Assembly: GCA_903872075.1 (NCBI GenBank)
Contig: CAIQJF010000081.1
Coordinates: 1 to 32,749 of the forward strand
Source of the DNA: an uncultured Caulobacteraceae bacterium
GTDB taxonomy: Bacteria > Pseudomonadota > Alphaproteobacteria > Caulobacterales > Caulobacteraceae
DNA length: 32,749 bases
Direction of reading: 5' to 3'
A model generated the notes under the pieces. It made no database searches. It was not told where the DNA came from and was given only the letters and a program-made list of their open reading frames with translations. The translations under genes and the position numbers were made by a program. Below, piece by piece: positions 1 to 7,777 of this stretch (within the stretch, counting starts at the first letter, position 1; every line of letters begins with the position of its first letter).

Positions 1-872
1 CCCTGGTGGTCAACAAGCTGCGCGGCGGCCTGCGGGTCGCGGCGGTGAAGGCCCCGGGCTTCGGCGATCGTCGTAAGGCCATGCTGGAAGACATCGCCAT
101 CCTGACCGGCGGCCAGCTGATCAGCGAAGACCTGGGCATCAAGCTCGAGAACGTGACCATCGAAATGCTCGGTCGCGCCAAGAAGGTCTCGATCACCAAG
201 GACGACACCACCATCGTCGACGGCGCCGGCGACAAGGCCGACATCGAAGCGCGTATCGCCCAGATCAAGCGCCAGATCGAAGACACCACCTCGGACTACG
301 ACAAGGAAAAGCTGCAGGAACGTCTGGCCAAGCTGGCCGGCGGCGTTGCCGTGATCCGCGTCGGTGGTTCGACCGAAGTGGAAGTTAAGGAAAAGAAGGA
401 CCGCGTCGACGACGCCCTCAACGCCACCCGCGCGGCGGCCGACGAAGGCATCGTTCCCGGCGGCGGCGTCTGCCTGCTGAAGGCCTCGCTGTCCCTGGCC
501 GACCTGAAGGGCGACAACGCCGATCAGGACGCGGGCATCGCCATCGTGCGTCGCGCCCTGCAGGCCCCGATCCGTCAGATCGCCGAGAACGCCGGCGTTG
601 AAGGCTCGATCGTGGTCGGCAAGATCCTGGAAAACAGCTCCGCCACCTTCGGCTTCAACGCCCAGACGGAAGAGTATGTGGACCTGATCGCGGCCGGCAT
701 CATCGACCCGGCCAAGGTTGTCCGCACGGCCCTTCAGGACGCCGCCTCGGTGGCCGGCCTGATGATCACCACCGAAGCGGCCATCGTCGAAGCCCCGAAG
801 AAGAATTCGGGCGGCGGCGGCGGCGGCATGCCCGGCGGCGGCATGGGCGGCATGGGCGACATGGACTTCTAA
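1..872 (+). CDS. groEL: Chaperonin GroEL (Hsp60), C-terminal part
   Basis: This is the C-terminal half of the large ring subunit of the GroEL/GroES ATP-dependent folding machine of the cytoplasm. The gene runs off the left edge; the first complete codon is at base 3, and about 289 residues are visible. The visible part begins in the apical domain with [11 protein letters not shown] and continues through the intermediate domain ([19 protein letters not shown], the conserved hinge region) into the equatorial domain. It ends in the family's flexible Gly-Gly-Met tail followed by DMDF. The tail carries a six-glycine run before the GGM repeats. The gene is followed by a clear terminator. The cognate groES would be expected upstream, outside the window. 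Identification is certain from the near-invariant motifs. Confidence 0.98.
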   Translation, partial: LVVNKLRGGLRVAAVKAPGFGDRRKAMLEDIAILTGGQLISEDLGIKLENVTIEMLGRAKKVSITKDDTTIVDGAGDKADIEARIAQIKRQIEDTTSDYDKEKLQERLAKLAGGVAVIRVGGSTEVEVKEKKDRVDDALNATRAAADEGIVPGGGVCLLKASLSLADLKGDNADQDAGIAIVRRALQAPIRQIAENAGVEGSIVVGKILENSSATFGFNAQTEEYVDLIAAGIIDPAKVVRTALQDAASVAGLMITTEAAIVEAPKKNSGGGGGGMPGGGMGGMGDMDF

Positions 873-905
873 GTCCAAACACCCAGTCTTTCCAAAGCTT
901 AAGGG

Positions 906-942
906 AAAGGGCGGCGCCGAAAGGCTCCGCCCTTTTTCTTTT
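906..942 (+). terminator. Rho-independent terminator of groEL
   Basis: A perfect 9-bp stem (AAAGGGCGG at 906-914 pairing with CCGCCCTTT at 927-935) is capped by a second small stem GCC-GAAA-GGC, a GNRA tetraloop. It runs into a T-rich tract at 933-942. It lies 33 bases after the groEL stop. The same hairpin lies just downstream of the convergent vapC stop at 955, so it may also slow minus-strand transcripts, although no clean T run follows on that strand. Confidence 0.9.
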
Positions 943-954
943 GGGCGGCTGACC

Positions 955-1347
955 CTATGGCCGCCAGGTCTCGAGGGTCAGGCCGGGGATGTCGCGGAAG
1001 TCCGCTACATTGGCCGTGACCAGGACGGCGGCGGCGCTGATGGCGTGGGCGCCGATCATCCGGTCATAGTCCCGGCCCTTTACCCAGCCGAGCGCCGCGA
1101 TGATCGCGCCATAGGCCTCGGCGGCGGCGGCGTCGAAAGGCAGGATCGGGATGTCCCTGAGCAGCAGGGCTAGCCTCGGCGCCCGGATCGCCGTCTGGGT
1201 GGGGTCCTTGTACAAGCCTCGCTGGAGCTCGGCGACGCTGAGCGCCGAAATCGCCACCGCGCCGTCGTGCTCCACCAGCTTGTCCAGCACCCAGTCCGCG
1301 CCGTCACGGGCGTGAATGGCGATGTTGGTGTCGATCAGAAACGGCAA
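955..1347 (-). CDS. vapC: VapC-type PIN-domain ribonuclease toxin
   Basis: This is the toxin of a type II toxin-antitoxin pair. VapC proteins are Mg-dependent RNases that cut specific tRNA or rRNA sites when the antitoxin is degraded. The 130-residue length is typical of a single PIN domain. The acidic active-site residues are visible: Asp6 in FLIDTN, Glu40 in SVAEL, Asp95 in YDRMIGAHA, and Asn113/Asp116 in TANVADF. The start is a TTG at 1347-1345, three bases after the vapB stop. No ATG lies early enough to keep Asp6, and a purine-rich GGGAAGG inside the end of vapB can serve as ribosome site. The toxin looks intact, and tight coupling to the preceding antitoxin supports a functional pair. 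The RNA target cannot be read from sequence. Confidence 0.92.
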   Translation of the reverse strand: MPFLIDTNIAIHARDGADWVLDKLVEHDGAVAISALSVAELQRGLYKDPTQTAIRAPRLALLLRDIPILPFDAAAAEAYGAIIAALGWVKGRDYDRMIGAHAISAAAVLVTANVADFRDIPGLTLETWRP

Positions 1348-1350
1348 GCC

Positions 1351-1587
1351 TCAAAGGCCTTCCCGGTCAGGGAGTTCGATCGGATCACGGGTTTCCGCTA
1401 CGGACGGCTTCGGCAGGGCGCGAAGCGCGGCAACCGCCTCCTTCAGCCCGCCCCGCTTGGGATAGATGGTGATCACGTCACCCAGGCGGGTGATGGTCAG
1501 GTCCAGGCTGGTGTCGGCGTAGGCGATCTCGGCGGGAATGCGCACCGCCTGGCTGTTACCGGATTTGAAGACACGGGTGGTGGCCAA
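1351..1587 (-). CDS. vapB: VapB-type antitoxin, AbrB/SpoVT fold
   Basis: This is the antitoxin partner of the adjacent VapC. The 78-residue protein begins with the swapped-hairpin AbrB DNA-binding motif (RVFKSGNSQAVRIP, residues 5-18), which in this family dimerises and binds the operon's own operator. The C-terminal part (about residues 45-78) would wrap around VapC. The start is a TTG at 1587-1585. No in-frame ATG or GTG is seen upstream, and the MATTRVFKSGN beginning matches the family. A short GAGG lies about 8 bases upstream. Together with the TTG start of vapC, both genes begin with a weak initiation codon, which could keep expression low. Autoregulation through the palindrome at 1651-1660 is plausible. 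Confidence 0.92.
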   Translation of the reverse strand: MATTRVFKSGNSQAVRIPAEIAYADTSLDLTITRLGDVITIYPKRGGLKEAVAALRALPKPSVAETRDPIELPDREGL

Positions 1588-1617
1588 GGCGAGGCCCTCA
1601 AGCTTGGGAGGACAGTA

Positions 1618-1646
1618 AATCTAGTCTCCGATCCGTCCGGCGTCAA
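1618..1646 (-). promoter_or_regulatory. vapBC promoter (-35/-10)
   Basis: Read on the minus strand, TTGACG (1646-1641, followed by C) is separated by 17 bases from TAGATT (1623-1618). With flanking bases the -10 reads ACTAGATT, which matches six of eight positions of the Caulobacter housekeeping -10 pattern GCTANAWC, and TTGACGC matches its -35 pattern TTGACGS. The predicted transcript start lies near 1611, about 24 bases before the vapB TTG. This is pattern matching by eye and no start site has been measured. Confidence 0.6.
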
Positions 1647-1650
1647 GTGC

Positions 1651-1660
1651 TGTATATACA
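1651..1660. promoter_or_regulatory. Perfect palindrome, candidate VapBC operator
   Basis: TGTATATACA is a perfect 10-bp palindrome placed four bases upstream of the vapBC -35 element, in an otherwise GC-rich stretch. VapB-family antitoxins bind palindromic AT-rich operators near their own promoters, so this is a natural candidate site. It lies between vapB and the 3' end of the HicB gene. An AT-rich palindrome of this length can also occur by chance. Confidence 0.4.
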
Positions 1661-1679
1661 TCCGGGGAGACGCCTCCGT

Positions 1680-2123
1680 TCAGCGCGTCTTCCCCGCCTT
1701 CGGCGCGAGGGCGGCCGGGGTCTCGGCGAAGTTGGCGATCAGGCGGGTAAGGGCCAGGCCGAACAGGCTGGAGCGGGTCATGCCCCAGGCCGAGGCGGTG
1801 CGGTCGGCGCGTTCGATGAGGCTCCTGGGCAGGTAGACGTTCACCCGCTCGGACGGATCGGGCGGGGTCGCGCCCACGGCCAGGAAGGTCACGAAGTCAC
1901 AGTCCGAGGGGAGTTCGATCGCCTCGACGGGGGTAGCCGCGGGCAGTGCGCTGTCGCGTTCGCCGCGGTCGAGCATGGCGGCCGCCAGGGCGTCATGACC
2001 GCGGCCCATGGCCTCTTCCTGCGTCCGCCCGCCGACCACCGCCTCGGGGAAATCTGGAAACCACAGGCCGTAGGCGCCGCTGGCATCCCGCTCCAGCACC
2101 GCGGGGTAGAAGCGCTGTTTCAT
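1680..2123 (-). CDS. HicB-family antitoxin, orphan (no HicA)
   Basis: This 147-residue protein is predicted to be a HicB-like antitoxin. Residues 1-55 show the HicB fold signature (YPAVLERDASGAYGLWFPDFP, then a GGRTQEEAM helix), a degenerate RNase-H-like fold that in known pairs binds the HicA toxin. Residues about 93-130 (RVNVYLPRSLIERADRTA and following) resemble a ribbon-helix-helix DNA-binding domain for autoregulation. The ATG at 2123 has a good GGAGG six bases upstream. HicA usually lies directly upstream, but only 130 bases separate this start from the divergent gene at 2254 and they hold no HicA-sized frame. It is therefore an orphan in this window. It could be a relic, a pure regulator, or an antitoxin acting on a HicA elsewhere. 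Confidence 0.85.
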   Translation of the reverse strand: MKQRFYPAVLERDASGAYGLWFPDFPEAVVGGRTQEEAMGRGHDALAAAMLDRGERDSALPAATPVEAIELPSDCDFVTFLAVGATPPDPSERVNVYLPRSLIERADRTASAWGMTRSSLFGLALTRLIANFAETPAALAPKAGKTR

Positions 2124-2253
2124 CCTGACCTCCGACCGAAATTGTTCGTGGGTGATTTAACACACAAACCGGCTTGCGGGAACGCAGCCGCTTGCGGCCG
2201 GGCCGGCGGCAAGGTCATGTGCGCGAGCCTGACGCCCGACGCGAGCGAGACCC

Positions 2254-3693
2254 ATGGACACTCCCAATGTCGTTTTCCGAAACGCCACGCTGATCGACGG
2301 AACAGGTGCGCCGGGGCGCGTCGGGGATCTGGCTGTTTCGGGCGACCGGATCGTTGCGCTTGGCGACATCGGCCGCGTGGCGGGCGCGGTGGAGATCGAC
2401 GCCACGGGGCTGGCGCTCGCGCCCGGATTCATCGACGCCCACTGCCACGACGACCTGCCGCTGCTCCGCCTGCCGCTGCTGGAGGCCAAGGTCAGCCAGG
2501 GCGTGACCACGGTGATCAACGGCAATTGCGGCTTCAGCCTGGCGCCGATCCCGCCGGGCCGGGGCCGCCCGCCCGCGCCGCTGGACGCCCTGACCGGCAA
2601 CGGCCGCTTCGTGTTCGAGACCTTCGCCGCCTATTTCGCGGCCCTGGAGTCGGCCCCGCCAGCGGTGAACAGCGCCTGTCTGGTCGGCCATTCGGCGCTG
2701 CGTCATGCAGTGATGGATGATGTCTACCGCCCGGCCGGCGAGGGCGAGATCGCGGCGATGCGCGATCTGCTGCGGGCGGCCATGACCGACGGCGCCATCG
2801 GCCTGTCGACGGGGCTGTTCTATCCCCCTTCGGCGGAGGCGCCGACCGAGGAGGTGATCGCCCTGAGCGAGGTGCTTGCCAGCTTCGGCGGGGTCTATGT
2901 GACCCATATGCGCGACGAGGCGGACGGCGTGTCGGACTCCCTGCGCGAGACCTTCCGCATCGGCCGGGAAGCCGGCGTTCCCGTGATCGTCTCCCATCAC
3001 AAATGCATGGGCCAGGCCAACCACGGCCGTTCGGTGGAGACCCTGGCGCTGATCGAAGCGGCCGGGCGCGACCAGACCGTCTGGCTCGACGCCTATCCGT
3101 ATGTGGCGACCTCCACCTTCCTGCAGCCGGGCCGGGTCAGGGACGCGTCGAAGGTGCTGATCACCCGTTCGGAGACGACGCCCGAGGCGGCGGGCCGGGA
3201 CCTGGCCGATATCGCCCAGGAGTGGGGCGTCACCGCCGAGGCGGCGGCCGAGCGGCTGGTTCCGGCCGGGGCGATCTATTTCCAGATGGACGAGGCCGAT
3301 GTGAGCCGGATCCTGGCCTATGAGCACACCATGATCGGCTCCGACGGTATCGTCGCCGAGCCCCATCCCCATCCCCGCGCCTGGGGAACTTTCCCGCGGG
3401 TGCTGGGCCACTATGCCCGCGACCGCGGCCTGTTCTCGCTGGAGGAGGCGGTGCGGAAGATGACCTCCCTGACGGCCGGACGTTTCGGGCTGACCGACAG
3501 GGGCGTCTTGCGCGAGGGCGCCTTCGCCGACCTGGTGTTGTTCGATCCGGCCACGGTGATCGACACCGCCGATTTCCAGACCCCCGCCCAGCCGGCGGCG
3601 GGCATCCATCAGGTGTGGACCAACGGCGCCTGTGTCTGGAAGGACGGCGGCCCTACGGGCGCACGGCCGGGTCGGGTGCTGCGCCGGGCGTAG
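2254..3693 (+). CDS. N-acyl-D-amino-acid deacylase (D-aminoacylase), amidohydrolase family
   Basis: This zinc amidohydrolase is predicted to release free D-amino acids from N-acyl-D-amino acids. At 479 residues it has the size of the Alcaligenes D-aminoacylase. The family's metal and catalytic residues are all recognisable: His63-X-His65 in DAHCHDD, Cys92 in GNCG, His218 in THMRDE, His248 in SHHK and Asp364 in GSDG. These correspond to His67, His69, Cys96, His220, His250 and Asp366 of the characterised enzyme. Residues 1-55 form the usual small beta domain. No signal peptide is seen, so it acts in the cytoplasm. The start has only a weak ribosome site. Its last 41 bases overlap the end of the convergent symporter gene. 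It is the only one of the three deacylases here with the complete residue set. Confidence 0.9.
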   Translation: MDTPNVVFRNATLIDGTGAPGRVGDLAVSGDRIVALGDIGRVAGAVEIDATGLALAPGFIDAHCHDDLPLLRLPLLEAKVSQGVTTVINGNCGFSLAPIPPGRGRPPAPLDALTGNGRFVFETFAAYFAALESAPPAVNSACLVGHSALRHAVMDDVYRPAGEGEIAAMRDLLRAAMTDGAIGLSTGLFYPPSAEAPTEEVIALSEVLASFGGVYVTHMRDEADGVSDSLRETFRIGREAGVPVIVSHHKCMGQANHGRSVETLALIEAAGRDQTVWLDAYPYVATSTFLQPGRVRDASKVLITRSETTPEAAGRDLADIAQEWGVTAEAAAERLVPAGAIYFQMDEADVSRILAYEHTMIGSDGIVAEPHPHPRAWGTFPRVLGHYARDRGLFSLEEAVRKMTSLTAGRFGLTDRGVLREGAFADLVLFDPATVIDTADFQTPAQPAAGIHQVWTNGACVWKDGGPTGARPGRVLRRA

Positions 3694-5125
3694 CGGGCGC
3701 GGCCGCCAGGGCGGCGAGGTTGCGCTCGTGGGCGGCCTGATCGATGCGGTAGAAGAGCAGGGCGGCGATCGCCAGACCGTTCATCATCGCCGAGACGGGC
3801 AGGAAGACCAGGCCGAGGTCGCGCAGGATCGGGGCCGGTATCGTCCCCTGCTGGGCGTGGGCGGGCAGGTGGATCAGGGCGATGATCAGGGAGCCGCCGA
3901 AGGCGCCGACGCCGCCGCTGATCTTCGGGATCAGGCCGTTGGCGGCGAAGAGCAGGCCCTCCGACCGCGCGCCGGTCCGCACCGCGTCGTCCTCGACCAC
4001 GTCGGCCACCATGGAGGTGACGATGATATAGCCCATCAGGCTCAGCATCCCGGAGAAGGTGCTGTCGGCGATCAGGATCGGCGGCAGCCAGGGCGAGCCG
4101 TTGGGCGGCATCAGGTTCACGAGCCGCAGGGCGATAGGGATCAGGCCGGAGATCAATGACAGGCTGAAGAGGCCGATCATGGTCCGCTTCTTGCCCCATC
4201 GCCGCGAGACGCGCGGGGCCAGAACGGCGCCGATCAGGGTGGTGGGAATGCCCACCAGGGTCATCAGGCCCACCAACTGCGGGGCGAGGCCCCAGAAGTA
4301 GAGATAGATGTAGGGACCCAGGGCGGTGGTGATGCCGCCGCCGATGGCGCTCATCAGGCCCGAGCCGACGAGAGACACCAGGGACGGGTTCGAGAGGGTT
4401 CCCGTCACCGCCTTGATCACCGCCATGGGATTCGTGACCCGGCGCGGCGGAATGGCCAGCCGAGGGATGAAGCGATGGGTGGCGAAGGTCGAGACCAGGA
4501 TCGACACGAGGATCACGACCGAGGCGATGGTTCCCCACTGGCCGTAGCCGGCGCGGTTGAGGATCCCAAGCTTGTGGGTGGCGTCATGGCGCAGGAAGAC
4601 CACGTTAAGCAGGAAGGTCATGGCCGCCGCCCCGCCCAGGCCGAACACCCAGCGCCAGGCCACCAGGGCCGTGCGGTCGTGATAGTCGGGCGCCAGCTCG
4701 GGGCCGAGCGAGGTGCTGGGAATTTCGTACATGGCGTTGAAGAAGCGGACGACCACCAGCACGCCGACCATGTAGAGAAACAGGTTCTGCGGCGCCCAGC
4801 CCGTGGGCGGGTGCCAGAGCAGATAGAAGGCCAGGGCGCAGGGAATCGCGGCGGCGTACATGAACGGGTGCCGCCGTCCCCACGGGGTACGGACATTGTC
4901 CGACCAGAACCCCAGCATCGGATCGACGAAGGCGTCGACGATCTGGGAGATCATGATCGCCGTGCCGATCAGCAGCGACGGCACGCCCACGACGATGAAC
5001 AGATACTGGGTGATGATCGCCGTCGACAGCGCCTGCCCGGCCACGCCGAAGGCCACCGATCCCAGGCCGTAGGAGGCCTTGGTGGCGAGGCTGAGTCCAG
5101 CGGGTGCGCGCGCGCCCTTCGTCAT
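3653..5125 (-). CDS. GPH-family (MFS) sugar/organic-solute:cation symporter
   Basis: This integral membrane transporter of 490 residues has about twelve hydrophobic segments. It belongs to the glycoside-pentoside-hexuronide branch of the major facilitator superfamily. Family signatures are the DAFVDPMLGFWSDN stretch followed by TPWGRRHPFM (residues 65-89), and the downstream EIPSTSLGPELAPDYHDRT motif. Members import sugars or conjugated organic acids with Na+ or H+. Here it lies 59 bases downstream of a deacylase on the same strand, so it probably imports the substrate of the cluster. That link is inference. No good ribosome site is at normal spacing: GGGGAGGAG lies about 15 bases before the ATG at 5125. 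The 3' end overlaps the convergent D-aminoacylase by 41 bases. Confidence 0.9.
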   Translation of the reverse strand: MTKGARAPAGLSLATKASYGLGSVAFGVAGQALSTAIITQYLFIVVGVPSLLIGTAIMISQIVDAFVDPMLGFWSDNVRTPWGRRHPFMYAAAIPCALAFYLLWHPPTGWAPQNLFLYMVGVLVVVRFFNAMYEIPSTSLGPELAPDYHDRTALVAWRWVFGLGGAAAMTFLLNVVFLRHDATHKLGILNRAGYGQWGTIASVVILVSILVSTFATHRFIPRLAIPPRRVTNPMAVIKAVTGTLSNPSLVSLVGSGLMSAIGGGITTALGPYIYLYFWGLAPQLVGLMTLVGIPTTLIGAVLAPRVSRRWGKKRTMIGLFSLSLISGLIPIALRLVNLMPPNGSPWLPPILIADSTFSGMLSLMGYIIVTSMVADVVEDDAVRTGARSEGLLFAANGLIPKISGGVGAFGGSLIIALIHLPAHAQQGTIPAPILRDLGLVFLPVSAMMNGLAIAALLFYRIDQAAHERNLAALAAAPATPGAAPDPAVRP

Positions 5126-5184
5126 GGCGACGATGTCGACTCCTCCCCGTTCGTCCGGCGTGACCCTATCCTGGGCCTGGCCGG

Positions 5185-6822
5185 TCAGCTCACGTGGCGC
5201 AGCACCATGCCGGCCTGCACGCCCGTGTGTTCGTCATCCTGGATGTTTACCTGGCCGTTGACCAGGGTCGCCTTGTAGCCGCGAGCGCGCTGGATGTAGC
5301 GCGGCGCGCCGCCCGGGAAGTCGTGCACGATCTCGGGCCGGAGCTGGGTGACGCGGTCGAAATCGAAGACGTTGACGTCGGCGCGCTGGCCCACGGCCAG
5401 GACGCCGCGGTCCTTCAGGCCCATCACCCGGGCGGGTCCGGAGGTGATCCGGCGGATGCCTTCGCCCAGGCTGTAGGTTCCGCGCTGGCGGATCCAGTAC
5501 GAGAGAACGAACGTCGACCAGTCCGCATCCATGATCTGGGAGACATGGGCGCCGGCGTCGCCGAGGCTGGGGAAGATCCGGTCGCTCTTGAACAGGTCGC
5601 CCAGCTCGTCGAGGTTCTGGCAGAACATGCGGAAGTTGAAGAGCGCCTTGCCCTTGGTCTCGCGCGACAGGCGCACGAAAAGGGTTGGGAAATCCTCGCC
5701 CGTGCGTTCCAGCAGCTTCAGCACGTTGTCGGACACCGCGGCGGTGTAGTCGGGGGTCTCGGCGTCGCCGAGGTAGTAGACGTTCTTGAGGGGGACGTGG
5801 GTCTTGGCGCGCGCTTCTTCGATCAGGCGGTCGGCCACCTCGCCATCGGAGATCGCCGCCAGGCGCTGATCGAGGGTCATCTCGCGCAGTTTCGCCCAGG
5901 TCTCGCCGCCGAACGGCAGGCCCGACTGCAGGCCGAACATGTAGCCCGTGCCCCGCACCTGGGTGATGGCGGTCATGTCGCGGCCCTCGCACATGGTCTC
6001 GAGGAACTTCGCCGACGCCTGTCCGGCGCCGGCCTCCGGCCCGACCCCCCAGCTGAACAGCACCCGGCTGTCCGATTCATCGGCGATGGCCTTGAGCACA
6101 TCGGGGCTGGCGCCGACCGCCTGCATGAGGCCGTGGCGCGCACCCACCACCTTGCCGATGGCCACCAGCTCGGACGGGTCGGCGAAGGTGCCGGGGATCG
6201 AGCGGCCGTCCGGCGCCTTGTGGGGTTCGTAGCGGTTGGTGGAGAAGCCGAGCGCGCCGCGGGCCATGGCCTGGTCGACGATACCGCGCATCTCGTCCAG
6301 TTCCGCCGGGGTCGCCTGATCGGCGAAGGAGCGGTCGCCCATGACGTGGTAGCGGACGGCGCTGTGTCCGACCATGCCGGCCACATTGATCCCCGGCTTG
6401 AGGGTTTCGAGGGCGTCGAGATAGTCGCCGTAGTCCTCCCAGGTCCAGGGCAGCCCCGACAGGATGGCCTGGGCGGGGATGTCCTCGACGGTTTCCATCA
6501 TGCCGGCCAGAAGGGCGCGGTTGGAGGCTTTGCAGGGAGCGAACGTGAGGCCGCAATTGCCCATCAGGGCCGTGGTGACCCCGTGCCAGCTGACCGGGGT
6601 GAGGCGGTTGTCCCAGCCGATCTGGGCGTCGAGGTGGGTGTGGAGGTCGACGAAGCCCGGACTGACGACATGCCCCTCGGCGTCGATCTCGCGCGCGCCG
6701 CGCGCGGCGACCTTGCCGATCTCGGCGATCAGGCCGTCCTTGATCGCCACATCGGCGGTGACCGGCTCGGCGCCCGTTCCATCGACGACCGCGCCGCCGC
6801 GAATGACCATGTCATAGCTCAT
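5185..6822 (-). CDS. N-acyl-D-amino-acid deacylase-like amidohydrolase (divergent subgroup, copy 2)
   Basis: This 545-residue cytoplasmic amidohydrolase belongs to the large subgroup annotated as D-aminoacylase or amidohydrolase family 3. It has the N-terminal beta domain (MVIRGGAVVDGTG), His61-X-His63-X-Asp65 in LHTHLD, Cys90 in GNCG and Asp422 in LGDAGAH. The THMR and SHHK histidines of classical D-aminoacylase are not recognisable; the corresponding stretches read LMQAVGA and LFSWGVG. Substrate and even reaction may therefore differ from the classical enzyme. The ATG at 6822 has a strong GGGAGG seven bases upstream. It is a clear paralogue of the gene at 10120-11817; the C-terminal PGGAPRYIQR is shared. 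Its own promoter lies at 6858-6885, and the symporter follows in the same direction. Confidence 0.88.
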   Translation of the reverse strand: MSYDMVIRGGAVVDGTGAEPVTADVAIKDGLIAEIGKVAARGAREIDAEGHVVSPGFVDLHTHLDAQIGWDNRLTPVSWHGVTTALMGNCGLTFAPCKASNRALLAGMMETVEDIPAQAILSGLPWTWEDYGDYLDALETLKPGINVAGMVGHSAVRYHVMGDRSFADQATPAELDEMRGIVDQAMARGALGFSTNRYEPHKAPDGRSIPGTFADPSELVAIGKVVGARHGLMQAVGASPDVLKAIADESDSRVLFSWGVGPEAGAGQASAKFLETMCEGRDMTAITQVRGTGYMFGLQSGLPFGGETWAKLREMTLDQRLAAISDGEVADRLIEEARAKTHVPLKNVYYLGDAETPDYTAAVSDNVLKLLERTGEDFPTLFVRLSRETKGKALFNFRMFCQNLDELGDLFKSDRIFPSLGDAGAHVSQIMDADWSTFVLSYWIRQRGTYSLGEGIRRITSGPARVMGLKDRGVLAVGQRADVNVFDFDRVTQLRPEIVHDFPGGAPRYIQRARGYKATLVNGQVNIQDDEHTGVQAGMVLRHVS

Positions 6823-6838
6823 CCGTCACCCTCCCACT

Positions 6839-6860
6839 TTTGAATACCGTTTGTTCAAAC
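6839..6860. promoter_or_regulatory. Inverted-repeat operator candidate before deacylase 2
   Basis: Two nested inverted repeats are present. TTTGAA (6839-6844) pairs with TTCAAA (6854-6859) across nine bases, and GTTTG (6849-6853) pairs with CAAAC (6856-6860) across two bases. The patch overlaps the downstream edge of the -10 element and the likely transcript start of the gene ending at 5185. This is where a repressor of the TetR or GntR type would act. No regulator gene is present in the window. Confidence 0.5.
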
Positions 6861-6885
6861 ATACCGGGACGAAGCCGATCGTCAA
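6858..6885 (-). promoter_or_regulatory. Promoter of the deacylase 2-symporter unit
   Basis: On the minus strand TTGACG (6885-6880) and TATGTT (6863-6858) are separated by 16 bases. This places the start of transcription near 6851, about 29 bases before the ATG at 6822. The promoter sits in the 100-base gap after the enoyl-CoA hydratase gene, so the deacylase 2 and symporter genes can be expressed apart from the upstream genes. Confidence 0.5.
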
Positions 6886-6922
6886 TGAGCACGTTGGCGC
6901 GCTAGCTCTATGAGCTGGGGCC

Positions 6923-7744
6923 CTACCGTCCCGTGAAAACAGGCGTCCGCTTGTCGACGAAGGCCTTGGCCGCCTCGCGGTGGTCGGCGGTCTGGCCGCA
7001 GTGGACGTGGTGCGTGGCCTCAAGATCGAGGCAGTCGTCCACGTCGCCGCCCATGGCGCGGTTGAGGTTTTCCTTCATGTAGCGGAAGGCGACGGTCGGG
7101 CCCTGGGCGAGGGAGAGGGCGATCTCGCGGGTCCGGGCGGCGAAGTCCTCCGGCGCGCACACCCAGTTGGTCAGGCCCAGGCGCAGGGCTTCCTCCGCCG
7201 ACACCCGGCCCGACAGATAGTAGAGCTCCCGGGCCTTGGCCGAGCCCACCAGCTGGGTGAGGAAATAGGTTCCGCCGTAGTCGCCGGAAAAACCGACCTT
7301 GGCGAAGGCGGTTGTCATGATCGCGTCGCTGGACATGATCCGCATGTCGCAGGCCAGGGCGAGGCTCAGGCCCGCGCCCGCCGCCGCGCCCGGCAGGGCG
7401 GCAAGGGTGGGCTTGGGCATCTTGAACAGCTTGCCGGCCGTGGCCCGCTGGTTGAGGCGCTGGCGATGGATGGCGCCGTCGATGGTGTTGTCGCCCACCG
7501 TGCCGTCGCCGCGGGCGGCCATGCCCTTGACGTCGCCGCCGGCGCAGAACGCCTTGCCGGCCCCGGTCAGGACGATGCACTTCACCGCCGGATCGAGCTC
7601 GGCCGCGGCCAGTTGGGCGGCCAGGGCGGTGGTCATGCCGCCGCCCATGGCGTTGCGGGCCTGCGGGCGGTTGAGGGTGAGGGTGAGGACGCCTTCGTCC
7701 AGGTCGGCGAGCAGTTCTTCGGCGCCGGTGTCGATCGCGGTCAT
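6923..7744 (-). CDS. Enoyl-CoA hydratase/isomerase family protein
   Basis: This crotonase-fold protein of 273 residues is predicted to act on an acyl-CoA thioester. The oxyanion-hole loop AFCAGGDVKG (about residues 65-74) and the second loop GAAAGAGLSLALACD (about 119-133) are clear. By hand alignment to rat enoyl-CoA hydratase, the two catalytic glutamates (Glu144, Glu164) are replaced by Ser127 and about Phe147. An aspartate, Asp155 in SGDYGG, sits where PaaG-type isomerases carry their catalytic Asp. An isomerase or another crotonase reaction is therefore as likely as hydration. It lies 33 bases downstream of the first PhyH gene on the same strand, consistent with an operon in which an acyl group is processed after release or hydroxylation. 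The ATG at 7744 has a modest AGGAC site. Confidence 0.9.
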   Translation of the reverse strand: MTAIDTGAEELLADLDEGVLTLTLNRPQARNAMGGGMTTALAAQLAAAELDPAVKCIVLTGAGKAFCAGGDVKGMAARGDGTVGDNTIDGAIHRQRLNQRATAGKLFKMPKPTLAALPGAAAGAGLSLALACDMRIMSSDAIMTTAFAKVGFSGDYGGTYFLTQLVGSAKARELYYLSGRVSAEEALRLGLTNWVCAPEDFAARTREIALSLAQGPTVAFRYMKENLNRAMGGDVDDCLDLEATHHVHCGQTADHREAAKAFVDKRTPVFTGR

Positions 7745-7777
7745 GGTCGGGTGTCCTGTGTCAAACGCGGGTGTGGG

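Noticed and set aside
2124..2253. A hidden hicA toxin gene upstream of the HicB-type antitoxin
   Set aside because: The gap is too short and no frame with the HicA GSH motif was found on either strand.
2215..3609. A 464-codon minus-strand frame opposite deacylase 1
   Set aside because: Shadow of the deacylase gene, whose complete active site leaves no doubt about the real strand.
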